The notes: generated from the letters alone by a model not told the origin. 64,000 bases of DNA from G963674685 sp963674685 (GCA_963674685.2 CAXXWT010000007.1:62001-126000), one strand, 5' to 3'. Counted from the stretch's first letter, positions 18,231-28,610 are shown. Numbers and translations: made by a program.

Positions 18231-20192
18231 ATGAAACGAAAAACCTTTAACACAGCTTCCTGGGGAAATTCGCGTTTTGCGGCAAGAATGTCCGTGATCC
18301 TGCTGATTGTTCTGGTTATCACGGCTTTGCGCGGATTGTATCTTCTCCACGGATATTTCGTTTTGCCCGGCGGTCACGATTCCTCGCATCACAGGCAGGA
18401 GTCGGTCATGGTTGCATATACTCTCATGGAAAACCCCGGCCTGTTGCCGGAAATCATGAAGGCGAGCCCCGTCCGGTATTCGCCGCTGACCTATTTCACG
18501 TATGCCTTCGTTAACGCCTTAAGCCACAAATCCTTTATGTCGTTTGCCTTGAACATCTGGTTTTTGTGGGCGCTGTCGTTGGCGTGCGCGGCCGGCGTCG
18601 GATGGACGCTTATGCCCCGGCAATGGCCCATGATTCTGCCCGCCGCGGCTTTGATCGCTACGCCGGCGTTTTGGGTGATCGGCGTTTCATACAACCTGGA
18701 AACCTGCCTGATCGCAGGAGCCGCCGTATATCTGCTGCTTTTTGTCAATGCCGAAAAATTGAATCGCTGGTATTGGCTCGCCCCGGCCTGCCTTGTCGCT
18801 TTTGCGTGCGCCATGTCGAAAACCATTGTGTTGCTTGCGGCGTTTCCGGCAGCCGTGCTTTTCTGCCTGGATCCCGACCGGTCCGTTGCATGGCGGCGTC
18901 TGGCGCTTGCCGCGTTCATGGGATTGTCCTTTTTCCTATGGCTGGCGCTGCATGATTTTCAGTTCGTCGGGGAGATTAAAGAGGATTACATCAGCGTGCC
19001 TCTGGGAGGGCCTTTATATTATCCGCGGCTTCTTCTTTTCGGCTACCGGGGCGGCGCCTTGCTCGCCGCGCTGGCCGCCGTGATGATCGTGCGGCTTAAA
19101 ATGCGAAAACTGGATTTCGCGGATCTGGCCTTTGCATCCTGGCTGATTGCGCCTTTTGTGTTTTTTTCCGCGCTGGACACCAAGCGCGAGTGGTACATGC
19201 TCGGCGCCTGGCTCGTCGTTCCGGTTTGGTTTTTATACGGCGCGCGGCAGTTGTGGGAAGTGCGTCCGATACGGTTCCTTACGTATGCCGTTTCCGGGCT
19301 TTATCTGCTGCTGGCTTTGGGATCGAGCGCTTCGGTGATCGCCAATGTCAATTTCGCGGTGGGCCGTTTCGACAAAATATTCGCCGGAATCCCCGGTGAT
19401 TTCCCAAAGGTTCAAAAGGCCGAAAAATTCGTGGCCGAGCAGGTTCTTGAAATCATGGCCGAGGATCCGGCGGCGACCCTTGCGGTGGATCATTCGCGCC
19501 TGCAGATCGCCGAGGAAAGAATCGTGCCGCTGATTATGGCGAAAAAACCCCGCGTCGCATTGGTGAAGCCCGTCGTGATGACGGATTGTTACTGCAACAA
19601 ACGCACGGAATTTCTTGAAGCGCTGACGCATTCGACTTACGTTTTGACGATTAATGAGAAGTGGCCCGATTTTCGCGGCGACTCGCGCGAGGCGCCCGAC
19701 TGCGCCGTGTTGCCCCGCGAAGAAATCGGCCGGCGCGTGCAGGCCATGAGGGATAACTATGTTTTTGTGAAATCCGTTCCGATGGCCGACGACAACTTTC
19801 CGCCCGTCAGAATTTATAAAAACATCCATCCTGAAAAAACCCGCCTTACGGCTGAATTCGTCGATTTCGGCGGCGGCAAGTTCCATTGGGCGACGTTGGG
19901 GGATTTCGACAGTTACGGCCTGACGGCTTTGCGAAAAGAAGAATACGAAAAAGCCTTGGCCGCATTTCGCCTGATGCAGAATCGGTCCCTGAAATACGGC
20001 GCGCCCGGCGTGGCCCGCACGCTGGCCCGGATGGGCGACGATGAGGCCTTCGAACTTCATGTCTTTTCGGTTTTGCGCGGCGCGAGCAATAAAGACAAGG
20101 GGCCGCTGCTGGTGGAATTATCAAGGCTCGAAAAGCGCGGGGAATTGACCCCGGCGATGGCGGACGCCTGCCGGAAGTATATGCGGCGTTGA
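18231..20192 (+). CDS. Polytopic membrane protein, GT-C glycosyltransferase-like, with C-terminal soluble domain
   Basis: A 653-residue protein with about nine to ten membrane helices in residues 18-385, then a soluble region of about 260 residues. The first loop has GGHDSSHHRQESVMVA followed by PVRYSPLTYF, an acidic-loop-then-helix layout like the dolichyl-phosphate mannosyltransferase/ArnT (GT39/GT83) class, in which such an Asp is catalytic. The tail contains a helical repeat region (EKALAAFRLMQNRSLKYGAPG) resembling TPR. I infer transfer of a sugar from a lipid carrier in the periplasm. No acceptor or operon partner is visible; the gene stands alone between a divergent lipoprotein gene and alaS. 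Confidence 0.65.
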   Translation: MKRKTFNTASWGNSRFAARMSVILLIVLVITALRGLYLLHGYFVLPGGHDSSHHRQESVMVAYTLMENPGLLPEIMKASPVRYSPLTYFTYAFVNALSHKSFMSFALNIWFLWALSLACAAGVGWTLMPRQWPMILPAAALIATPAFWVIGVSYNLETCLIAGAAVYLLLFVNAEKLNRWYWLAPACLVAFACAMSKTIVLLAAFPAAVLFCLDPDRSVAWRRLALAAFMGLSFFLWLALHDFQFVGEIKEDYISVPLGGPLYYPRLLLFGYRGGALLAALAAVMIVRLKMRKLDFADLAFASWLIAPFVFFSALDTKREWYMLGAWLVVPVWFLYGARQLWEVRPIRFLTYAVSGLYLLLALGSSASVIANVNFAVGRFDKIFAGIPGDFPKVQKAEKFVAEQVLEIMAEDPAATLAVDHSRLQIAEERIVPLIMAKKPRVALVKPVVMTDCYCNKRTEFLEALTHSTYVLTINEKWPDFRGDSREAPDCAVLPREEIGRRVQAMRDNYVFVKSVPMADDNFPPVRIYKNIHPEKTRLTAEFVDFGGGKFHWATLGDFDSYGLTALRKEEYEKALAAFRLMQNRSLKYGAPGVARTLARMGDDEAFELHVFSVLRGASNKDKGPLLVELSRLEKRGELTPAMADACRKYMRR

Positions 20193-20291
20193 TTACCCCT
20201 TCGGGATTCTGACAACCACGCATCACTTTGTGGCCTTTTCCCCCTGCGGCGAAATTGCCGCGGTATGCCACATGGGGTTGAAAGGCCGACA

Positions 20292-20326
20292 CCCGAGCCC
20301 CGAAACCCGAAACCCGAAACCCAAAA
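20292..20326. repeat. Heptanucleotide tandem repeat (CCCGAAA)
   Basis: Five heptamers head to tail: CCCGAGC, three perfect CCCGAAA and a degenerate CCCAAAA. The array lies in the 223-bp gap before alaS, about 90 nt upstream of its start. Confidence 0.85.
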
Positions 20327-20415
20327 TTCGCCTTCCCTTGATGCCGATGGATATATATCCTAAATAGGCCTTTCCCATAATCGGCGCTCATGCATGCGCC
20401 GCGACGAGGTGCACG

Positions 20416-23031
20416 ATGAAGGCCAGCGAAATCAGAAAAAGCTTTTTGGAATTTTTCGAATCCAAAGCTCACAAGGTCGTGAAAAGCAGCCCCCTGATTC
20501 CGGCGAGCGATCCGACGCTCCTTTTCGTCAACGCCGGAATGGTGCAGTTCAAAAACGTTTTTCTGGGCCAGGAAGACGTGGGAGCCAAACGCGCCGCGAC
20601 CAGCCAGAAGTGCCTGCGCGTTTCGGGCAAGCACAACGACTTCGAGAATGTGGGCCGTACGCCGCGCCATCACACGTTTTTCGAGATGCTCGGCAACTTC
20701 TCCTTCGGCGACTACTTTAAAAAAGAAGCCATCGAATTCGCCTGGGAATTCGTCACGAAAAATCTGAGCATTTCTCCCGACCTTCTAACCGCCACGGTTT
20801 TCGAAACCGACGACGACGCGGCGAATCTCTGGGCCGAAATCTCCACCCTTCCCCCCGAGCGCATCGTGCGCCTGGGCGAGGAGGAGAACTTCTGGTCCAT
20901 GGGCGACACCGGCCCATGCGGTCCCTGCTCGGAAATTCACGTGGATCTGGCGCCGGGTGCGCCGGGAGGCATCGTCGAGGATCCGGAGCGGTTCCTGGAA
21001 ATATGGAACCTGGTTTTCATGCAGTACAACCGGGACGAAAAGGGAAAAATGACGCCGCTGCCGGCGCCGTCGGTGGACACGGGCGCGGGATTGGAGCGCA
21101 TCGCGGCGGTCATGCAGGACGCCCCGACAAACTTCGATACGGATTTGTTCGAGCCCATCCGAAACCAGATCGCCGACATCAGCGGTAAAAAATACGGCGA
21201 GGATAAGGACGCCACCGTTTCCATGCGCGTGATTTGCGACCACGCCCGGGCCATGACCTTTCTCATCGGCGACGCCGTGCTGCCTTCCAACATCGGCCGG
21301 GGCTACGTGCTTCGCCGCATCATGCGCCGGGCGGCGCGCCACGGCGTGCTGCTGGGAATCGAAAAACCGTTCCTCTATCAGATGGTGGATTCGGTGATCG
21401 CCGCCATGCGCGACGCGTACCCGGAACTGGAAGAGCGGCGCAGCTACATCGCCAAGGTCGTGCACAGCGAAGAAGAGCGCTTTTTGCGCACGCTGGCCAA
21501 GGGCCTCAAGCTGCTGGACGATGAGCGCGGGCGCATGGCAAAGAGCGGCGAAAAGGTTCTGGCCGGAGATTTCGCGTTCAAGCTTTACGACACCTTCGGA
21601 TTCCCCCTGGACCTCACGCAGGATATCGGCCGGTCAGGCGACTTCACGGTGGATGAAAAAGGCTTTAACGAGGCGCTGGCGCTGCAGCGGGAAAAAAGCT
21701 CAAAAGGTGGAAAATTCGAAGCTGAAGCCGGCCTCGGCGCGGCCCTGGGCGAATTGGGCGGGCAGGGCGCGACGACTAAATTCGTGGGTTACGACACGCT
21801 TTCGGCTGAAGGCGAAATCCTGGGCATCGTGAAAAACGGCGAACTCGTCTCCGAGGCGAAAGACGGCGACGAGGTGGATATCGTTACCGACGTGACGCCG
21901 TTTTACGCCGAGCGCGGCGGCCAGGTCGGCGATACGGGAAGCGCAAAAGCCGGTGAAGCGAAGATCAATATCACCGGCGCGTTGCCGGCGGGCGAAAGCC
22001 TGATCGCGCACAAAGCGCGCGTGGAATGCGGATTTGTCAGAGTCGGGCAAAAAATTACCCTCGAAGTGGACCGCCACCGCCGCGACGCCATCCGGCGCAA
22101 TCACAGCGCCACGCATCTTTTGCATTACGCCCTGCGCCAGGTGCTGGGATCCGACGCCAGGCAGGCCGGTTCTCTGGTCGCGCCGGACCGGCTGCGTTTT
22201 GACTTTACGCATTTTCAGGCCATGACGGATGACGAGATCAAAGAGGTGCAGCGCATCGCCAATCAGCTTGTAATACGCAACGAGCCCGTCGATACGAACG
22301 TCAAATCCTACGACGAGGCCGTCGAGTCCGGCGCCGTGGCGCTGTTCGGCGAAAAATACGGCGACGAAGTGCGCGTCGTGTCCTGCGGCGTGACCAAAGA
22401 GCTTTGCGGCGGCACGCACGTTGCGTGCGCCGGGGACATCGGCCCCATCATCATCACCGAGGAGTCTTCCATCGCCGCCGGAGTGCGCCGCATCGAGGCG
22501 GTCACCGGCGACGGGGCGCTGGATAAAATCCAGGCCATGATGGACATGAGCAAAACGCTGTCGCTCATGTACAAGGTTCCGGCCGAGGAAATCGCCCCAA
22601 GGGCCAAAAACGTTTCGGACCGCGTTCGGGAACTGGAAAAGGAAATTTCGGGCTTAAAAGAAAAACTCAGCGCACAGTCCGACGGGGACATCCTGGGCAA
22701 GGTCCGCGAGGTCGGCGGCGTGAAGCTGCTGGCCGCCGTCGTCGAGGCCTCCGACGCCAATCAGCTGCGTTTGCAGGGCGCGCGACTGCGCGACCGGATG
22801 GGAAGCGGCATCGTGGCGCTCGGCGCCGAGGTCAAGGGCAAGGCTATGCTTTGCTGCATGGTGTCTTCCGACCTGACCGGCCGTTTTCAAGCCGGAAAAA
22901 TCGTCGGAGCGCTGGCGAAGATCGTTGGCGGCGGCGGAGGGGGCAAGCCCGACATGGCGCAGGCCGGCGGCGCCGATCCGTCGAAACTGCAAGAGGCTAT
23001 TGACGCTGCCGAAAAGATTATTGCGGGTTAG
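20416..23031 (+). CDS. alaS: Alanyl-tRNA synthetase AlaS
   Basis: An 871-residue class II synthetase charging tRNA-Ala. The catalytic core begins with RKSFLEFFESKAHKVVKSSPL and holds the motif RTPRHHTFFEMLGNFSFGDY. The editing domain has the zinc-site residues in HSATHLLHYALR (HX3H) and ELCGGTHVACAGD (CX3H), so it should deacylate Ser- and Gly-tRNA-Ala. The C-terminal C-Ala domain ends with the GGGGGGKPDMAQAGG motif. Full length, no damage. GAGGTG precedes ATG 20416. Its last 14 nt overlap the convergent lipoprotein gene. Confidence 0.98.
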   Translation: MKASEIRKSFLEFFESKAHKVVKSSPLIPASDPTLLFVNAGMVQFKNVFLGQEDVGAKRAATSQKCLRVSGKHNDFENVGRTPRHHTFFEMLGNFSFGDYFKKEAIEFAWEFVTKNLSISPDLLTATVFETDDDAANLWAEISTLPPERIVRLGEEENFWSMGDTGPCGPCSEIHVDLAPGAPGGIVEDPERFLEIWNLVFMQYNRDEKGKMTPLPAPSVDTGAGLERIAAVMQDAPTNFDTDLFEPIRNQIADISGKKYGEDKDATVSMRVICDHARAMTFLIGDAVLPSNIGRGYVLRRIMRRAARHGVLLGIEKPFLYQMVDSVIAAMRDAYPELEERRSYIAKVVHSEEERFLRTLAKGLKLLDDERGRMAKSGEKVLAGDFAFKLYDTFGFPLDLTQDIGRSGDFTVDEKGFNEALALQREKSSKGGKFEAEAGLGAALGELGGQGATTKFVGYDTLSAEGEILGIVKNGELVSEAKDGDEVDIVTDVTPFYAERGGQVGDTGSAKAGEAKINITGALPAGESLIAHKARVECGFVRVGQKITLEVDRHRRDAIRRNHSATHLLHYALRQVLGSDARQAGSLVAPDRLRFDFTHFQAMTDDEIKEVQRIANQLVIRNEPVDTNVKSYDEAVESGAVALFGEKYGDEVRVVSCGVTKELCGGTHVACAGDIGPIIITEESSIAAGVRRIEAVTGDGALDKIQAMMDMSKTLSLMYKVPAEEIAPRAKNVSDRVRELEKEISGLKEKLSAQSDGDILGKVREVGGVKLLAAVVEASDANQLRLQGARLRDRMGSGIVALGAEVKGKAMLCCMVSSDLTGRFQAGKIVGALAKIVGGGGGGKPDMAQAGGADPSKLQEAIDAAEKIIAG

Positions 23032-23737
23032 AAACCGGCACGTCTTCCAGAAACGCGACCATATCCCCGGCAATGCTCCCCAGGGCTTTCCCGATAGCCT
23101 CCTGCTGGGCGCGATCGATGGTTTCCTGGAAACTCATGTCGTCGGCATTTTTCTTCGCCGAATAATCTTCGGAAGTTACCGAAGAAAAAATCACGATTCC
23201 TGTGCGGATATCCAGAAGCAATGCCTCCACTACGCAGTAAGCCCTGGTCTCATCTTTTGAAAAGACCTTGTAATGAGGGTAGCTGTGGCTTGTGGATCGA
23301 TAGACCAATAGCAGATCGGCCTGGAAACGGGCCGCGCCTTCGCGCAAATAGGGGACCGTCATTTTCTCCGGCGTTAAAAGCGAAGGCAGATAAGACACGT
23401 CGCCCACGCGTTTGCATGCGGTCAGCTTGCCGATAAAGTTTTTCTCGATGCTCCGGTTCATGTCCGCCAGTTCGGCGCCGGCGTAATTCCACCGGTCATA
23501 ATGGCCGAAGCGCAGGATGGCAATGCGACCCTTTTCCGGCAACACAATTCGGGCATTCAAAATCTTTTCGATGTCCTCATTGCTCAGCACGTTCTTGTCG
23601 CTTTCAAACAGCGACTCGGAAACGACTTCGCGCTGCTGATATTGCGGCGAAGACATATAAGCGGGATTCGTGGAGTGGCCGGCGCAGCTAAGAGTCGTCA
23701 AACCGATGATCAAAGCGAAAATCATGACGGGTTTCAT
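23018..23737 (-). CDS. Lipoprotein of unknown function
   Basis: A 239-residue protein with a signal peptide and lipobox (IGLTTLSC), so it is probably anchored in the inner face of the outer membrane or in the inner membrane. The mature part has IAILRFGHYDRW, DLLLVYRSTSHSYPHYKV and SVTSEDYSAKK. This alternating pattern recalls the CsgG/LpoB/TolB-N group of lipoproteins that predict 'regulate by raised levels of stress' proteins, but similarity is too weak to name. Its stop lies inside the alaS coding region (14-nt overlap, tail to tail). AGGAGG-like sequence precedes the start. Confidence 0.75.
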   Translation of the reverse strand: MKPVMIFALIIGLTTLSCAGHSTNPAYMSSPQYQQREVVSESLFESDKNVLSNEDIEKILNARIVLPEKGRIAILRFGHYDRWNYAGAELADMNRSIEKNFIGKLTACKRVGDVSYLPSLLTPEKMTVPYLREGAARFQADLLLVYRSTSHSYPHYKVFSKDETRAYCVVEALLLDIRTGIVIFSSVTSEDYSAKKNADDMSFQETIDRAQQEAIGKALGSIAGDMVAFLEDVPVSNPQ

Positions 23738-24236
23738 GGCAGAATCCTCCTGGCGATTTATCCATGGTCCTTAAGATTTATTACGAAAACATCCTCTCAT
23801 TATTCCTGTTTTTGTGAAAGCCCGTTTTGCGGGATATCTATTCTTGCCTCATCAGGAACGGTTGTTAATAGTTTTCCCATAATAAATCCACTAAAGGGAG
23901 TGAACCATGCGCATGTTGCGAATGGCTGTATTGATCCTATGACGGCAATTATCCTCATAAATTACAAAACTTCCCGTTGCCCCAAAGAAAATCAGCGGCT
24001 ATGATTTCTTTGTCCCTTGATCGCAAGTGAATAAGGGACGACGGAAACCGAAGGTTAAGCCCGGGTTCGCTGCCGGGGCTTTTAGCGCATAAGTGTATCT
24101 CGCGTGATGTGCATATCACGTTGACGATGTGTCGGATTGCATGCGCGAAAATGCGCTTAATGGAAAAGCGCGGCGCGGACCGGTTCAGGCGAGAATGCGT
24201 GAGCCATAATGCGCATGTCCGGTAAGGCGAAGAAAA
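23738..24236. other. 499-bp stretch without a recognised gene, with tiny ORFs and hairpins
   Basis: No recognised gene. Three tiny frames are chained by overlapping stop/start ATGA: 23907-23942 (MRMLRMAVLIL, behind GGGAG), 23939-24004 (21 residues) and 24001-24030 (9 residues). A terminator-like hairpin (24057-24083) and a 6-bp hairpin CGTGAT/ATCACG (24103-24120) follow, then TTGACG at 24121, a possible -35 for tamB. This may be a decayed small gene, a leader peptide or a small RNA. Confidence 0.4.
24057..24083 (+). terminator. Terminator-like hairpin upstream of tamB
   Basis: AAGCCCGG pairs with CCGGGGCTT (one bulged G) around an 8-nt loop and runs into TTTT. It could end the transcript of the tiny ORFs or of a small RNA from the 499-bp gap. 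Confidence 0.5.
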
Positions 24237-27200
24237 TTGACGGATGAGGTCAAAAAATCAACCGGGGCAAAAGCCCTGAAAATCGTCGGGATCATCGCGA
24301 AAATTCTCGCGTGGATTATCGGCGGCATCCTTGCCTTCGTCGTCATATTGCTGATCAGCCTCAACTTCCTTTTGAACTCCTCTTCTTTCACGGGCTTTGT
24401 CCTCGGCAAGGTCATGCCCGGCGTCGAACAGGCCGTCGGGGCGAAGATCAGCGTGGAGAAACTGACTCTTTCCTTCGTTCCGTTTCGCCTGCGACTGGGC
24501 GGCGTCGTGTTTACCAATGCGACCGGAGATTTCAAACGCGACTTCGCCACGCTGGACAAGCTGGAAGTCGACGTGGATTTCGGCGCGCTGCTCGGCGGGC
24601 AGGTGGTTGTGGAAAGGATCCTGGTCGACGGGGTGACGACCTACCTCTACCTCGACCAAAACGGCCTGGCCAACTTCCCCATTCCGCCTTCCGGTGAAGA
24701 GGAAGAAAAACCCGAAGAGCCTTCCGAAGGCCCGCCGGAAATCAAGCTGCCGGTTATCGTCAAGGAGCTGCGGGTCAAAAACGTGCAGGTCTTCGTGGAC
24801 ATGGACAACGATCCGGAAACTCCCGGAATGGATTTGGAGGTCGCCGTAAACTCCATCGGCCTGACCGCCGACGCCGACCTTAACAGCGGCGAAACCCACG
24901 CCCAGGTCAGGATCGCCGACGGGCATTTTAAAATGGGCGAACTGGAAGACACGCTGGAAAGAATCGACGTGGACGCTTCCTTCAGCATGGCGTTGTGGGC
25001 GGCAAAGGTCACAAAGTTGGAAGTGCGGCTGCCGGATGTGAGCCTGGACGCGACGGCGGAGGCGACGGATGTTTTGGGAGATATGCGCGTTGCGGCCGAT
25101 CTTTCGGGAAGCGTCAACCTGGAAAAAATCAACAAGCTCTTTGTCGCCGATCCGAAGCTTTGCGGCGAGTTGAAACTTTCCGTGCATGCCGACGCGCCTT
25201 TGCCCGACTACTCGGCGCAGGGCGAAGTGACCATGGAAGAGGCTTGCGTGAATGATCTGGCCCTTCGCGATTTCAAACTTTCCTTTGCGGCCACGCAGGA
25301 TGAGGCCCATGTTAACGAGCTTTCCATGCATGTCGCCGGGGGGAGCATCAACGTGCAGGCCGATCTGGGAATGAAAGAGGCCATGCCTCTTTCCGCCCGC
25401 GTGAAACTCGCCGGATTGAACATCGCAAAGGCGCTGGACGATTACGGCATGACCGGCCTGGGGGTAGCCGGGATCGTCGCCGGCGACATCACCGCCACGG
25501 GCCGGCTCGGCAACGAGGAAAAGCCCATGGCCGTATCGTCGTCCGTGGAACTTTCCCTCAATGACGTGGCCTATTCCGATATCGTTCGCATCCCCAAAGT
25601 CGCCGTCGATGTGAAAAGCGACTACGCGCCCAGCGGCCTGAAAATTCACCATGCCAAAATCACGACGAGAAACACCGGCATCTCCGCGGAAGGATCGGTT
25701 GCGCTGCCCAACGTCGCCCTGAACCTTAAATACCTGGTGGATGCGGCGGATCTTTCGGAGTTTTCGCCGGTGATGGAAAAAACCACGGCGGGCGCTATTC
25801 GCCTGGAAGGGATCGCCAATGGCTCGGCCTCGGCGCCGAACGTGGACGCCACGCTTTCCATCGACAAAGTGAAATTCGGCGAAATGGGCGTGGACGAGGT
25901 GCGCGGACACGTCATGATGGCCGGCAAAAAGATCACGGTCGAGAATTTCTTCGTGCGTAACAAAGAGGCTCTCATCGAGGTGAGCGCCACGGCGGATATT
26001 TCGAAGAAAACTCCGGTGGTGGAAGCAAGCTTGAATATTCCCAACACGGGCATACACAATTTCCTTGCCGCCGCCGGCATGACCGATCTGGAAGTCAAGG
26101 GCAGCCTGGGCGTCGCAGCGTCCGTCAGCGGCCCGGCGGATAAACTTTCGGGTCACGCCGAGGTTATGCTCGCCGACCTGGAAGCGTACGGGGAAAAGGT
26201 CAAGACCATTCATCTCGGCGCGGCCTTGAGCGAAGGCGCGGTGAAGATCAACGATCTGTCCGTGGTCAAGTTGTCGCCGCCGCGTCCGGATTTTACGAAA
26301 CGCGCCGACAAAATAAATGAGCTTCCCATCGACCAGTGGACCGAAGCGGCCATCAAGGCCACGGGATCGTTCGATCCGGATTCGGGCCGATTGGCTTTGA
26401 GCCTGAATTCGGAAGGGCTCAATGAGCAGGCCTCGGATATTTTGCGCCAGCGGAATCTGCCGTTGATCGCCGACCTGTCGCTGGAGGTTCGCGCCGAAGG
26501 AACCGTCAAGGAGCCGAAGGCGCGGGTGGAACTGAAAATCCTCAACGGCCGGTTCGGCGAGATGGCGCTGGGCGACTCCAGCATCAAAATCGATGTGGCC
26601 GACAACAGCGCGCGCATCCACGGCAGCCTGCTGACCAACCGGGAAAAGGTCGCCTTCGAAACAGCGGTTCCCACGACGGAGAAGGGTTGGCGCATACGGC
26701 GTTTCGACAGCAAAGCGGATGAAGAAAAAGAGCCAAGCATCGTCGAAGCGGTCAGGGAAAACATCCCCAAAGTGCCCGGCATGGCGCTTCTGGGCAAACC
26801 CGAGGATTTCACCGGCGAAAGCGAACCGGCCCAAAAAGAGCCGCCCAAGTCCCTGGGCTCCATCGATCTGGACATCACGGCAAACCTGTCCGGCGAAAAG
26901 GAACTCGGCGGCAAGGTGATTTTCAATCGCTTCGACTACTCGGGATTTTTAATTTCCTTGAAGGATACGGAAGTCACGGCCCAAAAAGCGCCTGAGGATT
27001 CGGACAAAGCCGAAGACGCCGAAGGAAAAAAGGACGTCGTCGAAGGGATGCTGGACGGCAAAATCACATTGCAGGGTTCACTGGCCGCTCCGGAGAAAAT
27101 CGGAGCGGATGTCAATTTCGGCGAAATATATTTCCGCAAAAACGATCTGATTATCAGAAATGAAGATGAAAACGGCGCGCCGAAACCCGTCGTATTGAGT

Positions 27201-28601
27201 TATCGCGACCAGAGCATCGACGTGGAGAGTTTCATGCTCGGCGGCCGCCTCGTCGACTTGCGCCTTGAAAAACAGGGCGATCTGTTCGTTCTCGTTTTAC
27301 GGGCCGATATGGGCGTGGCGCAGGAATTTGTGGATATTCTGACAGAAGCCAAGGGCACGTTGACGGTGGACGCCTCGATTCCCGATTCGTTCGATCCGAA
27401 AATGGCCAGGGCCGCCGTCAAGATCGTCGACGGCAATTTCAGCATGCAGGGCATTCCCACACCGCTCATGAATCTGAACGTCGAGGCGAATTATTCCGAC
27501 GGCGCCCTTTCCGTGGATCGCATGGGCGCGGTGATCGGCGGCGGCACGCTGTCGGGCGGCGGCAAAATCACGATGCCGGAAAATGAAGACGACATCATGA
27601 GGATGAAGCTGCGCGTGAACGTGGCCAATGTCCGCACGGGCATGGACCCGCACCTGGAAGTGGCCATCGACAAAGTGGACCTTTACGTCAACACCATTGA
27701 AAAAGGTAAAAATCGCGGGAAACTGGACGTGTCCGGCGAAGTGGTCGTCGACAAAGCGGTGTTTTCCAAGAACGTGGATTTCGTGACGATCTTCAGCCAG
27801 TTCACTAAGATCGGCGAGCAGAAAAGCGCCAGCGGCCAGGAGACCTACAAGGAAAAAGAGGAAAGCGTCTTTTTCAATATCGCCATTCGCGCCGACGACG
27901 ACGTGGGATTCAATTCCAACCTGGCCGAGATCGAAACGCGCATGGATCTTCTTCTGGTCGGCAACAACGTAACCCCCGGAATGAAAGGCTCCGTGCACGT
28001 CATCAAAGGCTGGGCGACGGTTTTGCAGAACACGTATCACTTGTCGAGGGTGACGATTCAATTCTACGACGAGCAACGCATCTTCCCGAGTTTCGACATC
28101 AACGCCAACACGCAGGTCAAGGGCACGAATATTTTCGTCAGCCTGGCGGGCAATCCCCTCAAGTACAACATGACGCTGACCTCCGATCCGCCCAAACCGC
28201 AACGGGATATCTTCTTCATTCTGGCCACGGGCGCCAGTTACGAGGAATTCCAGGCCAGGGGTTCGGGCATCAGCAGCGACGAAGCCGCGGGTCTGGCGGC
28301 GCAGCAACTCGTCGGCGGACAGCTCGGCAAATTGTCCAGCGCCGTGGGCGGAAACCTGGACGTGGGCATCGATTCGTCCACGGGCACCAGCCGCATCAAA
28401 ATCAAAAGTGAAGTCGAAAAGGACATGTACATGTCCATATACCGTGGGCTCGTCGATCAAAGCCTGGGTTCGGAAGTAGAGTACAACTTCTACCGGTACG
28501 TGGCGGCGACGGGATCCTGGAGCAATATGGCCGGTTACGACGACGTGGAAACCATCGGCGCATTCGGCACCGGTCTGAGATTAAAGATAGACTTTCAGTA
28601 A
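24237..28601 (+). CDS. tamB: TamB-like inter-membrane transport protein (AsmA/DUF490 type)
   Basis: A 1454-residue protein with a cytoplasmic N-terminus, one membrane helix (residues 15-47, IAKILAWIIGGILAFVVILL) and a very long beta-rich periplasmic region. Its tail is the TamB/DUF490 domain: VHVIKGWATVLQNTYHLSRV, FDINANTQVKGTNIFVSLAG, LTSDPPKPQRDIFFILATG and GLAAQQLVGGQLG. The AsmA-like N-terminal part has GAKISVEKLTLSFVPFRLRL. TamB-class proteins form a hydrophobic groove that carries phospholipids to the outer membrane and works with Omp85 partners. The start is TTG 24237 with AAGGCG upstream; no ATG is available near. The Omp85 gene follows after 9 nt. Confidence 0.9.
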   Translation: MTDEVKKSTGAKALKIVGIIAKILAWIIGGILAFVVILLISLNFLLNSSSFTGFVLGKVMPGVEQAVGAKISVEKLTLSFVPFRLRLGGVVFTNATGDFKRDFATLDKLEVDVDFGALLGGQVVVERILVDGVTTYLYLDQNGLANFPIPPSGEEEEKPEEPSEGPPEIKLPVIVKELRVKNVQVFVDMDNDPETPGMDLEVAVNSIGLTADADLNSGETHAQVRIADGHFKMGELEDTLERIDVDASFSMALWAAKVTKLEVRLPDVSLDATAEATDVLGDMRVAADLSGSVNLEKINKLFVADPKLCGELKLSVHADAPLPDYSAQGEVTMEEACVNDLALRDFKLSFAATQDEAHVNELSMHVAGGSINVQADLGMKEAMPLSARVKLAGLNIAKALDDYGMTGLGVAGIVAGDITATGRLGNEEKPMAVSSSVELSLNDVAYSDIVRIPKVAVDVKSDYAPSGLKIHHAKITTRNTGISAEGSVALPNVALNLKYLVDAADLSEFSPVMEKTTAGAIRLEGIANGSASAPNVDATLSIDKVKFGEMGVDEVRGHVMMAGKKITVENFFVRNKEALIEVSATADISKKTPVVEASLNIPNTGIHNFLAAAGMTDLEVKGSLGVAASVSGPADKLSGHAEVMLADLEAYGEKVKTIHLGAALSEGAVKINDLSVVKLSPPRPDFTKRADKINELPIDQWTEAAIKATGSFDPDSGRLALSLNSEGLNEQASDILRQRNLPLIADLSLEVRAEGTVKEPKARVELKILNGRFGEMALGDSSIKIDVADNSARIHGSLLTNREKVAFETAVPTTEKGWRIRRFDSKADEEKEPSIVEAVRENIPKVPGMALLGKPEDFTGESEPAQKEPPKSLGSIDLDITANLSGEKELGGKVIFNRFDYSGFLISLKDTEVTAQKAPEDSDKAEDAEGKKDVVEGMLDGKITLQGSLAAPEKIGADVNFGEIYFRKNDLIIRNEDENGAPKPVVLSYRDQSIDVESFMLGGRLVDLRLEKQGDLFVLVLRADMGVAQEFVDILTEAKGTLTVDASIPDSFDPKMARAAVKIVDGNFSMQGIPTPLMNLNVEANYSDGALSVDRMGAVIGGGTLSGGGKITMPENEDDIMRMKLRVNVANVRTGMDPHLEVAIDKVDLYVNTIEKGKNRGKLDVSGEVVVDKAVFSKNVDFVTIFSQFTKIGEQKSASGQETYKEKEESVFFNIAIRADDDVGFNSNLAEIETRMDLLLVGNNVTPGMKGSVHVIKGWATVLQNTYHLSRVTIQFYDEQRIFPSFDINANTQVKGTNIFVSLAGNPLKYNMTLTSDPPKPQRDIFFILATGASYEEFQARGSGISSDEAAGLAAQQLVGGQLGKLSSAVGGNLDVGIDSSTGTSRIKIKSEVEKDMYMSIYRGLVDQSLGSEVEYNFYRYVAATGSWSNMAGYDDVETIGAFGTGLRLKIDFQ

Positions 28602-28610
28602 AGGACGCGC

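Noticed and set aside
23501..24004. 167-codon plus-strand frame over the lipoprotein 5' end
   Set aside because: Its first half is antisense to a signal peptide and mature lipoprotein sequence; only the last 21 codons are outside it.
24040..24200. tRNA gene in the tamB upstream gap
   Set aside because: GGTTCGCT looks like a T-loop fragment but no acceptor stem or anticodon arm can be built around it.
24258..26834. Long open frame of 858 codons on the minus strand within tamB
   Set aside because: Antisense shadow caused by GC-rich codon bias; composition rich in His, Gln and Arg, no domain and no ribosome site.
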